Of a DNA stretch of 58,622 nucleotides, positions 1 to 9,200 are shown piece by piece (the first letter of the stretch is position 1; the number at the start of each line of letters is the position of its first letter). Under the pieces are notes generated by a model. The model was not told where the DNA came from. It saw only the letters and a list, made by a program, of their open reading frames with translations, and made no database searches. This DNA comes from Microbotryomycetes sp. JL201 (Eukaryota > Basidiomycota > Microbotryomycetes). The DNA lies in contig JAQYUZ010000065.1 in NCBI GenBank assembly GCA_033819885.1, forward strand, positions 1-58,622, written 5' to 3'. The position numbers and the translations under genes were made by a program.

Positions 1-75
1 TGGAAGGTATCTTCGGCGTCGGGATAGTTGCGACGTATCTGACAGAGTCGGCGCCAGACGACGACCCATTGACCA
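1..75. other. possible edge of a neighbouring gene, undetermined
   Basis: The first 75 bases are open in one frame on each strand, and both readings look like plausible protein. The stretch is too short to decide between them. A homopolymer-rich spacer and then a tRNA gene follow, so a protein gene may end or begin just outside the left edge. I assign no function. Confidence 0.2.
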
Positions 76-132
76 GGCGCGGAGTGTTTTTTTTTGGGAA
101 TTATATAAACAAAAAAAAGTTTGACGACTGTC

Positions 133-218
133 GGTTGCATGGTGTAGTTGGTTATCACGTATCCTTAACACCTTGGTGTGATCGGATAAGGTCTGCGGTT
201 CGAACCCGCATGCGATCA
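133..218 (+). tRNA. tRNA-Val (anticodon AAC) with a 12-base intron
   Basis: A full cloverleaf can be drawn. The acceptor stem pairs GGTTGCA with TGCGATC. The D arm is GTG/CAC around a loop containing GG. The anticodon stem is TATCC/GGATA, and the T arm is TGCGG-TTCGAAC-CCGCA. The anticodon loop reads TTAACA, then 12 extra bases, then C. This places an intron one base 3' of anticodon AAC, the canonical nuclear tRNA intron site. Internal promoter boxes fit: TGGTGTAGTTGG (A box) and GGTTCGAACCC (B box). A run of T at 220-224 is the likely Pol III terminator. CCA is not encoded, as expected for a eukaryotic nuclear gene. Confidence 0.93.
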
Positions 219-219
219 C

Positions 220-224
220 TTTTT
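220..224 (+). terminator. Pol III terminator of the tRNA-Val gene
   Basis: Five consecutive T residues start two bases after the discriminator base, which is the usual RNA polymerase III stop signal. Confidence 0.7.
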
Positions 225-510
225 GTCGTCCATCGCCGCCAATGGGTTTGACAATCTTTGTTCGTTTGTTTTTTTTTCTGAACAAACTATCCATCGCAAT
301 TGATCTCTTGGTCAACTACAGGATAGAAGGGGGGAAGACCAAAAATCCATTCCGGACGAAGAAGAGTCCTCAGCTTCACATGCCTCGGCTTCAAAAGTGT
401 GGGACTCCGACAGTCGGTCGAGTCAATCGCATGTCGTATACCCACTAAAACAAAAAGCCCCTCGTTTGTCGGAATATTGCGTGTGCTCGGTGGCGTCACT
501 AGATTCTGGA

Positions 511-959
511 TTAATCCAGATCATGGAGAATGGCTTCACACGTGAGTCCAAGCTCATGACGCGTGACTGGACCGTCGAGCACTTGCAGAGCCCATCGCCG
601 TGCTCGCACCAGTCCCCAAAGGCGATGAACAAAGAAGACGGTAGGCACGGCCAGATTGGCATTGTTGGGGTGCACGGGCGGTCGGACAAGCCACTCGAGC
701 GGCGGGTAGGGAATGTCAGGCCCAAGAGTGCCACGCCAGAGCAGTCTGGAGCTGCGGCATTCGCCGAAGACGTGTTCAAGCGTTTCAAGGTGTCGCCTAC
801 AGAGGGTGCACCTCTAACTGGCGTTGTAAGGCGGATTGGTCGCGTACTGGCGTCCATCCATGTGCTTGCCACCTCGGAGATTGTGCGTGGTCAGCCAGTG
901 TGCCGTGTCGACCGCATCGGGAGTGCGTCTGCGAAGGCGTTTGAGGGTCGCATCTTAAT
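511..959 (-). mobile_element. degenerate C-terminal fragment of a non-LTR (LINE) retrotransposon
   Basis: One reverse-strand frame, interrupted by a stop, encodes a stretch like the zinc-knuckle region that follows reverse transcriptase in LINE elements. It shows a tryptophan-rich lead-in, then CTLC, the helix ETLEHVFGEC, and LLWRGTLGP, followed by an FVHRLWGLVRARR-like tail that ends at a stop near 511. In zf-RVT domains this C-x2-C ... E-x2-H-x-F-x2-C layout is standard. No reverse transcriptase or endonuclease part and no poly-A tail is visible here, so this is a short relic rather than a working copy. It lies about 300 bases from the tRNA gene. The assignment rests on motif shape only. 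Confidence 0.55.
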
Positions 960-1099
960 GCAATGACTCGGAGATTCACAATGATATTTTCTTTCCTTGC
1001 AAGAGTGAAACGCAAATGTGCGCTTTGTTTCGTCAAGCTCTTACAATTTGCTCAATAGGTACAACAACCTAACAAGCGTCTACATTGACAAAGGCAGCC

Positions 1100-1609
1100 T
1101 CATGCATCTTCCGTGGCGGTCGCGAGTCGCGGCCTGACGCCAAGACTAGCGCATGCAGTACGATACTTGGATCGCGCGGCGGTGAGTTGCGCCATGATGT
1201 CGACAAGCGAGCCGGAGCTTTCGACAGCAGCGGTCGAGTCATTAGTCAGTGGTATGCTCTCTATCAAAGCGAGCATCTGCTGCAAGACTGTAGCTGGCCT
1301 GCAGAGTCTCAGCATGACGACGAGGTCAGCGACTGAGGGCCAAGCAAGCAAAAACCCAGCTGCCTCCACTGACCTAGAGTCCTTTGCTTCCTGTAGCATA
1401 AGCATTGCCATTAATAGTCGTCCAGTACCTTCATAATGGCCTATTTCGGTCCACATGTCCCATGCCTTGTCCCGACCGAGAGCGCGACCTTCAAAGAGCC
1501 CGTGCAGCTCCCCGTGCGGCCTACCGGCATGGACACCATTCTGATAAAATCGTTGTTCCAGGCTCATCAAATCTTGAAGCTCGTCCTGAGCCGCTGACGT
1601 GGATGCCAT
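1100..1609 (-). CDS. LTO1: Lto1/ORAOV1-like protein with Yae1-type deca-GX3 repeat
   Basis: An intron-less reverse-strand frame. Its central part carries the regularly spaced glycine pattern GVHAGRPHGELHGLFEG, continuing as ALGRDKAWDMWTEIGHYEG. This deca-GX3 motif defines the Yae1/Lto1 N-terminal family. Lto1 with Yae1 acts as an adaptor that brings the ABC protein Rli1/ABCE1 to the cytosolic iron-sulfur assembly targeting complex, and so supports ribosome recycling. I start at the ATG at 1609 (169 codons). An upstream in-frame ATG at 1714 would extend the protein by 35 residues but would overlap the start of the divergent kinase gene (1704). The protein ends in -TEDA, not in the aromatic residue used by Lto1 proteins for CIA docking. 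Identity is fairly secure; the exact ends are less so. Confidence 0.75.
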   Translation of the reverse strand: MASTSAAQDELQDLMSLEQRFYQNGVHAGRPHGELHGLFEGRALGRDKAWDMWTEIGHYEGTGRLLMAMLMLQEAKDSRSVEAAGFLLAWPSVADLVVMLRLCRPATVLQQMLALIESIPLTNDSTAAVESSGSLVDIMAQLTAARSKYRTACASLGVRPRLATATEDA

Positions 1610-1703
1610 GACCTTCTCGAAGCGATTGAGCCGAAGGTTCACTGTCTCAGACTCGCCCTTTTCTTTCAGATCACCCAACATTTCGTCGGCTGGACAAGAT
1701 ACA

Positions 1704-3706
1704 ATGAGACTCATCTATAACGACGCGTTGACGATACGGATGCAAGCAGATCTCGTCAGTCATCGCCGTCGCTTGCGCTCTTCGGTGGCACAAGGAACGT
1801 CAGAATCGTTTCTGGTGACGGATGACCCGACAAACGGTCCATTGAGTACACATCAGCTTAAAGTATCGAACGTCCACCCGAGTCTGACTCTGTATGACAC
1901 AGAACTCGTGCTTGAACTGGGAGTGGCGACGCTGATAGGTCGCTCAAGGCGGTGCGACTATGTTGTTCTGGACCCGATTGCGTCGCATTGCCACTGCTTT
2001 GTGCTGAGCGTGTGTTCCGTTCAAGGTCTGTATCACTGCACACTAATTAACTGCGTGCCCCTTCACAGTTCGAAACAGACAATGGCGAGCAGCTCGTCTG
2101 TCTTCAAGACATGTCGCGCAACGGCACGCTGCTCAATTCAAGACTCATCCAGCGAGAAAGCGCTATTTTGGAGCCTGGCGACACATTTGAGATTGCTGGT
2201 CAACGCTTTCGCTTCCACGCCAGCTCCATCGCTTTGAATGGCCACGCAGGAGTGCAGGCGCAAACCAACAGATACGAAGCGCGTCCTCACTTTCAACCGA
2301 GTGTAATAGATCACTTCCTGGTCACTGAACTCCGACTTGGAGGAGGGGCATGTTCCAATGTCCACCTCGCAGTCGACTTGAAGGCAAGCTATCAGCTCTA
2401 CAGATGACCTGGACGTGCGCTCATACGAGTTCAGACCTTGAGTCAGGTGGCTTGTAAGCAAGTGGAGACTGCGAAGCTTGGCAAGGCCCATCTACGGATC
2501 CTCCAACGAGAGATCAGGTTTCTGAAAGAGCTAGACCATGTGAGTACCAAGACTCTTTTGTTGAGACAGAGTGAGCGAGCCGAGAAACATCCGACAGCCC
2601 AACATCAACCGTTTCGTCCATGTCAGTGAAGACTCTACTAAGCAAAAGCTGTGAGCATCGGACCCGCGTCAAACACCTTGTTGCGGCAGTGATTAATGCT
2701 TGCATTTCTCACAGATACATCTTTCTTGGACTGTGAGCATGCACTGCAAGCGCAAGCTATTGCTTCTCACACACGGCATACCCAGCTTGCCTGGGGGCGA
2801 TCTCTTTTCGTATCTCGCACACAAAAAAGCTCTTGGCACAGCAGAGACAAAGTGGATCACGTATCAGCTCTTGATGGCCCTCAACTATCTTCACAACGTC
2901 AAAGGCGTCGCTCATTGCGACGTCAAACTTGAGAATGTCGTTCTAGCAACAGCTTCTCCATTTCCTGCGGTGCGACTGCCGAACTCCCTTTGGCGCGCGT
3001 TTACTCATCTCCTTGACGCAGATTGCCCTAGCTGACTTTGGGCAAGCAAGCTACATCAAGAAAGAATGCACGAGTATGCGAGGGACTGTAACCTATATGG
3101 CACCAGAGGTGTTGGAGGGCAATCGGCGAATGAAAGGTGGAGAATTTTGTGACCGTGATTCTGTGACATATGATGCTGAACGACATCTATTTGCAGGCTA
3201 CGATCTCACAAAAGCAGATTGCTGGAGCACCGGCGTTGTCGTTGCCACTCTTCTGCTAGGACAGCAAGTGCTTTCTCCCTCAACCATGCTTGTCGATATT
3301 GACATTGACGGCATACACAGTCATCCTTTCGAACCTGTCGACACCCACTACGAAATCTCATCGAGCGCACAAGTGTTATCGATATTTGGCGAGACAAAGT
3401 GTGCTCTTGGCTCGGAGCGCGATGTAGCATTGTGCTTCGCGATCTTAAACGAGGCTTTTGTACCCGGGCCACTTCTTGCTATGGGGTCAGACGGCATTAA
3501 GGGTGAGCATCTCTGAGTATCATGGCTGAAAGATTCATTCTGAGACCACTAGGACCTGGACCCAAGCACAAACATTCCTGCAGAGTCTCCTCGATAAAGA
3601 CCCAGCAGTCCGATCATCTGCCGAGCAAGCTCTTGAAAAGTCATGGATCGAGGTATCTGAGACGTTCTTAGCCGCAATGTACCACGCGCTCTGCGCGTTT
3701 GCGTAA
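1704..3706 (+). CDS. FHA-domain serine/threonine checkpoint kinase (Chk2/Rad53/Cds1 class)
   Basis: About 500 residues from nine or more exons. The N-terminal FHA domain shows GRSRRCDY, an S-x-C-H element and DMSRNGT, the phosphothreonine-binding residues. The kinase domain follows: glycine loop LGGGACSNV, VACK lysine, AHCDVKLEN catalytic loop, ADFGQAS, and GTVTYMAPEVLEG activation/APE region. A final exon, LLDKDPAVRSS, matches the end of kinase folds. FHA plus kinase in this order is the DNA-damage and replication checkpoint effector layout. Well-phased exons are 1704-2009, 2069-2383, 2435-2539, 2598-2650, 2715-2732 (18 bases), 2786-2969, 3022-3136 and 3197 onward. The intron at 2384-2434 begins with GC. 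The last junction (about 3485-3590) I could not settle. The HRD arginine is cysteine. It is divergent with LTO1. Confidence 0.85.
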
Positions 3707-3847
3707 TCTCGCGATTTTGAGTTATGCATTGCTTTTCGTAGTATTCACATTACCAACCAATCACACTTAGTGATATCGGGTGGACTCTGAATGAATGCAT
3801 GACGTTCCATTCACCCATCACATTGCTGGGTGAATCTCATCGCCGAC

Positions 3848-6028
3848 ATGGCGCCGCCGAAAAACGATCAGCTCTCGTTCACAGCTGCTCGAGACAAGCT
3901 CAATCCCAAGTTTGAATCGTACAAACTTCATCCAGCCCCTGCTGACGCGCTCGCATGTCGTCATCGCCTCGCTCGACCACTTGCTCTCACTTCCGCGCTC
4001 GACCATGTGCCGCTGTCATTCGCAGAGGCACAGTCGAGGGCAGAGCACAATCATCTCAGCGCAGGTCTCGGCGGATACTTGACGTACATCGACCGCGACC
4101 TCCGCTTTGTGGCCGTGGAAGTGCTCAATGTGAGTCTGCGCACGGGCATTGTACGCTGTTCCACGCTGATCTCGGCCACACAGGCCTCTGACGTAAAAAT
4201 GCACGAGCTTGTACAGCTCCCGCCCTGTGAACCATCCTCATCGGCTTTCGCGGCCGAGTATCCCGTGGCTGTATCGCTCACGCCTTCAAGATGGTGTCTG
4301 TGTGACGGCTTCTCTTCATTATATGTAGTTGAGGTCGCTACAGATGACCAGGGCTGGCGAGCCATAATCGTGTCTCGACATTCTGTTGCCACTAAATCTG
4401 TGCCGGCGGCAGCAGGTTACCGTCTCTGCTGGGCGGCTGTCGACGCAATTTCGGGAGAGGTGATTGCAGTGGTCTCGACCCCAAGAAAGCGCACAGGCAG
4501 CAGATCGCTGCCTGAGTGTGAGGAGCAAACGGGCGGCGCTTTACAATCCTCAACCTTTTTCGCTGTCAGTTGCCTCCGCCTCGCTTCGACGAACCTGACC
4601 GCTCAGACTATCGCTGAAGCGCAAGAAGTCTGGACCCTGTTCTCGGCCAGTGTTCCTTTCGCGACGACGTTCGAGCCGAATAAAAATCGGTTGCTCTTTT
4701 GCGGAACGCATCCGCTCACTCTGAAACATGTCGGCGTACCCCCGGCACTTTCGCAGAACGGCTCAGACGATCGTCAAGATAGCGACCCTCCCACCAGTTC
4801 CTCCTTTGTTAAAGTAGACAAGCCTGGTCATCAAAGCGACAACCCTCCTTCTTTTTCATGGACCCAAGACAACGAGTCAGTGTCGCTCGCATTCCCGATC
4901 CCTTCAGATACGCCAACTTCCAGCATTCGCGTCGTTTTTTCCCGACAACACCTATCTGTACACATAGCGACTCCAACACAGCATTTGCAAACCGACAGGG
5001 CGTCTAGGCGAGCGTGGGTCTCGCACAAGCAGCTTTGGGATGAGATCGACCAGCACACAAGCGTATGGACGTTCGATCGTGAAGCTGAAGGGCGCGGGTC
5101 CGCTTATGGCCTGCTAGTCTTGCACCTCGAGAAGAAGAACCCCGGAACTCGATGGACTGGAGTCTTCCAGCCGACCTTGCCGATCACGCATGCCGACTCC
5201 GCAGAGAAGACGGAGGGCGAGCACAAAATTCGGGAGCTGACGGCGGCAGAAGAACAAGCGGAGCTTGAAGCTGTGCCTGAAACGCTGGATCCGTCTGACC
5301 TGGCCGCGATTGTCGAGCGCATGGAGCAGTGGACACAGTCAACGAGCATCGGCCGGTCAGATGCACAAGCGCAGCCTGAGATACGAAGCAGCCTCTTGGG
5401 CGATGAGATAGACGTCGAAGTCGACTCTGACGTCGGTCGCCCTTTTGTGACAACCTGGGTTGACAGAGCTCTCGACCAGAAGCCGCAAGTTGTCTGTCCG
5501 CATTCCTCGGTTCCTTTCTCTGCCATTTCTCTTCCGCTCAACACCGCATCTATCCCGCCGGCTGGTAACATCATGTCTGCCAGCGTCGTCACCAAGCACG
5601 ATGTTGACGGTCTTTTGTTTACACCGCCCACATCTTCGACAAGCTCACACGTCTGGACGCATGGGGCAACATTCCCTGCCCTCGCTTTCGTGCTTGCGTC
5701 TAAACGCGACTGCACGTTTGTGCGCCACGTGGGGGACCGGGTTGTTCTAGCCCTCGACACGCCGCCGCAGGTCCGACGGGCACAGGGAGGAGCGTCACAC
5801 AACCATGTTGTCTCCATGAACGCTTTCTTGTATTACCGGCCCGACGAACGAAATGCTCGGACCGCGACGCAGAGGGTCGTGAAAATCGGCGGTCTCGACA
5901 GTGGCGCAGTCCTTGGCGTCGCCGGCGTTGTCAACGGCCCAGGCAGTAACACTCTCGCATGCGTGTTGTGCGAGAACGAGCTCGTGGTGTTTCCGCTATT
6001 TGATGATGGTGATCCGACAGCGATGTGA
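3848..6028 (+). CDS. NUDCD1: NudC-domain-containing protein 1 (NUDCD1/CML66-like)
   Basis: A single open frame of 726 codons from ATG 3848, with ATGG context. The first 330 or so residues and the last 200 look like beta-propeller strands, ending VKIGGLDSGAVLGVAG and LACVLCENELVVFPLF. Between them lies a CS (p23/NudC-like) domain, about residues 345-450: an SVSLAFPIP opening strand, RVVFSRQHLSVHI, LWDEID, VWTFDRE and LVLHLEKKNPGTRW. This propeller-CS-propeller layout is that of NUDCD1, an Hsp90 co-chaperone-type protein that in animals binds a DEAH helicase and COPI clients. The fungal role is not known to me. Its 3' end is 190 bases from RRP5. It is unusual here in having no evident intron. 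Confidence 0.8.
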   Translation: MAPPKNDQLSFTAARDKLNPKFESYKLHPAPADALACRHRLARPLALTSALDHVPLSFAEAQSRAEHNHLSAGLGGYLTYIDRDLRFVAVEVLNVSLRTGIVRCSTLISATQASDVKMHELVQLPPCEPSSSAFAAEYPVAVSLTPSRWCLCDGFSSLYVVEVATDDQGWRAIIVSRHSVATKSVPAAAGYRLCWAAVDAISGEVIAVVSTPRKRTGSRSLPECEEQTGGALQSSTFFAVSCLRLASTNLTAQTIAEAQEVWTLFSASVPFATTFEPNKNRLLFCGTHPLTLKHVGVPPALSQNGSDDRQDSDPPTSSSFVKVDKPGHQSDNPPSFSWTQDNESVSLAFPIPSDTPTSSIRVVFSRQHLSVHIATPTQHLQTDRASRRAWVSHKQLWDEIDQHTSVWTFDREAEGRGSAYGLLVLHLEKKNPGTRWTGVFQPTLPITHADSAEKTEGEHKIRELTAAEEQAELEAVPETLDPSDLAAIVERMEQWTQSTSIGRSDAQAQPEIRSSLLGDEIDVEVDSDVGRPFVTTWVDRALDQKPQVVCPHSSVPFSAISLPLNTASIPPAGNIMSASVVTKHDVDGLLFTPPTSSTSSHVWTHGATFPALAFVLASKRDCTFVRHVGDRVVLALDTPPQVRRAQGGASHNHVVSMNAFLYYRPDERNARTATQRVVKIGGLDSGAVLGVAGVVNGPGSNTLACVLCENELVVFPLFDDGDPTAM

Positions 6029-6216
6029 GGGATTGATTGGATCTGGAGTACCCACCAAGAAGCAAAGCAAACACAACAAATTTTCGTCTTCGTCTAATGT
6101 TGTAATGCATATTTTTCCGCTCGGAGTCTCGTTGGCCTTATTTCGGTCCGCGCATACACGCAGCGTCTTGGCCACTCGACTTTTTTTGAGTTGCAGTGTT
6201 TGGCTTGACGCGCACC

Positions 6217-9200
6217 ATGGGGCTCAAGCACCAGGGCAAGACGCGCACGTCTTCATCTCACGGTCCAACACAAGCGAAGCGACAGGCCAAGCATGATGGT
6301 GCCGCGCTCGCCAATGCTAAATCGACTCGCTCGGCGAAACCGTCGGCCGACAAGCGCGAGCCGCCCCGAAACTCTAGCCACGCCCAAGGAAGCAAGAGAT
6401 CTGCAGACGAAGTGATCTCAACGGCGTCGGCCCAGCCATCCCGCCTGCTCATCGCGCCTGAGGCGATCGACTTTCCTCGCGGCGGCGGCACGAGCTTGAC
6501 GCAGGCCGAAGTGCGAGAGCAGCAGCTCGCAGGCCGCCAAGAGGCAGCAGCGGTGCTCGAACAAGAGAAGACATCGCGCAAGGCCGCCAGTGGAACACTG
6601 TCCAGCGTCAGTCGAGAGGTTTTCTTCCAGACGCGAGAGTGTTGACCTCGGCGCTGACTGGCGCCGGCTCTGCAGGAACGTACAAAGAACGCAAAGAGGC
6701 GCAAGCTTGACGCCAAAGACGCCGACGCAGGCAGCAAGCAGGCCAAAACCGAAGGCTTCCGTGTTGAGCACCTCAATTACAAGGTGCGCTTGCTCGCGTC
6801 GCAACTTTCCTCGTCTTCTTTGGACTAATACGTACGATCGTCACCTCGTCTCTGTCTTGCAGCGACTCGTCCCGGGAACTAAAGTTCTCGGCCAGATCAC
6901 GACCGTCCGGGCTCTGGAACTCATAGTATCGCTACCGGGCCAACTGCTCGGTCACGTGCCCATCACCAACATCTCGCCCGAGTTTACTCAGAGACTTGAG
7001 CAGTCAGACGATGAACAAGGGTCAGAGAACGAGTCTGATGACGATCAAAGTTCACGTAGCAAAAACGACGTACCGGCGCTTGCAGACATTTTCAACCCGG
7101 GAGCGTGGATCAGCTGCGTCGTCACGCGCAATTCATCCGGAGACGGCCGCATCGCTCTCGGAGGCTTTGACGGAGACGAAAATGTCCGCACATCCAGACG
7201 CGTCGAACTCAGTATTGAGCCCGAAAAGGTCAATGATGGCGTCGCCCACTCTGACCTTAGGCCAGGAGCAGTAGGTCGCTTAAGGCCCGTCAATCGGAAG
7301 AATGAAGCTGACGCAAAAATCGCGGGATCCAAAATTCCGGTCAGACTTTGACGGCCGCCGTGCACTCTGTCGAGGACCATGGCTACGCAATGTCTTTCGG
7401 CCTGCCTACGATGGCGTCGTTTTTGTCTTTTGAAGAGGCCGCCAAGCTGCAGAAGCCACCTCTCGAGCAAGGTCAGGTCCTATTGTGTCGCGTCAAAACC
7501 ATCAGCGAGAATGGGAGGACGTCGACCGTGTCAGTGCACCCAACAGAAGTGACAAACTCTACCGTGCGTCTGTCTATGCTGCGGCAGTCCGATTCAATAA
7601 GGCACGGGACCAAGCTTAACTTATTCATTGCACAGATCACTCACGCCGTTTCCGTCTCGTCTCTACTGCCGTCGTCCCTTGTCAACGTGCTCGTCACCGC
7701 TGTTGGGCCGAGCGGGCTGAATGTCAAAATTTTGGGCTTTTTTGATGGATCAATCGATCTAGAACACTTGAATGGTCGTGACCCAATCCAAGACTTCAAA
7801 ATTGGACAGAAACTCAAAGCACGAATTCTGTGGTCGTCCATTTCCGATACTCCGAAGCGTTTTGCTCTGAGCGTCGCAGACCACGTCCTCAAGCTCGGCC
7901 TGGCCACAACGATCGACGACGAAAGTTTGACGGGCGTCAGCATCGTGCAAGCCCTTCCTGTAGGCAGGATAATTGAGCATGTGCTTATCACCCGCATCAA
8001 CGAGGATTGGGGTTTGTCTTGCGACTTGCTCGGTGACAAAGGCCCCATTGCGCGGGGCTTCGTGCATGTCAGTAGAATGTGCATGTTTCGCAAAGACATC
8101 GGTGATGACGGGGTTTTCTTTTTCGGCTGAAACAGATCTCGCGCATCTCGGACGAACATCTCGTGACCGTTCCGAAAAGTGGCCCATGGAAAGTTGGATC
8201 GACATACAAAGCTCGCGTAGTGGGACACTCGCCTCTCGACGGCTTGGTGCAGCTATCGCTCCAACAGTCAATTCTGGACAAGAAGTTTTTGAAGGTTTCG
8301 GACGTACAGGTCGGCGAGAGCTTAACTGTACGTTGCCTGCCCGGTCTGTAAAGCGAGAAGCGCGAAGATCTGAGACTGTCGGCACAGGCAACCGTCAAAC
8401 GTCTCACAGACTCAGCCATGTTCCTATCGATTGGCGGTAACGTGGATGGCATCGTTTGGCCCTTGCACTACTCGGATGTTCGTCTGCGCCATCCTGAGCG
8501 GAAGTTTAAGCCGGGCACGACAGTCAAAGCTAGGGTGCGTATCATATGTCTTTGTCTCACTCGCGACGGGAGTGGCTTATCCCGAAAATGCAGGTATTCT
8601 CGGTCGATACTGCGAAAAATCGAGTCGTGCTCACGCTCAAAAAGCAACTCGTTGGTTCCGATCAAGCTATCCCGAGAGCACCGTCCGACGTTCGCGCGGG
8701 CCTCGTGACACCAGCAGTCGTCACCAAGGTGCTCGAAAAAGCGCTCCTCGTTGATTTGTTCGGTGGCACTCGTGCGCTCGTTCCCGCTTCTGAAGCCGAG
8801 TAAGCTTGTAGCGACGTTACTCGGACCACAGTCAAGCAAGCTTACATACGAATCACAGTCAACGTTTCACTTCAGATTTGGCTCAAGCTTTCGAGCCTGG
8901 CCGGGTCATCCTGGCACGGGTACTGAGCGTCGATGCATCAGGTCGCGCTATCGCCTCCATTCGTCAGGCCGAGTCTGGTCCATCCGAGCCACATCAAAAC
9001 GCTTCTGAGGTCTCGATCGGCTCGATTTCGTCGGGCAAGATCCACGCATTGCACGACTCCCACATCGTCCTCTTGCTGGAGCCAGGCCGAGCAAAAGCTC
9101 TCATGTCTTTCGCCACTTTAGCTCGCAGTCGCGGCATTTCGACTTCTCAACTCCGGGGTGATCTGTCCAGGGGGGACATACTGGATCAGCTGGTGGTCGT

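Noticed and set aside
397-966. Forward open frame of 189 codons over the LINE relic
   Set aside because: It is antisense to the zinc-knuckle reading, has no recognisable motif and is best explained as a shadow of the reverse frame.
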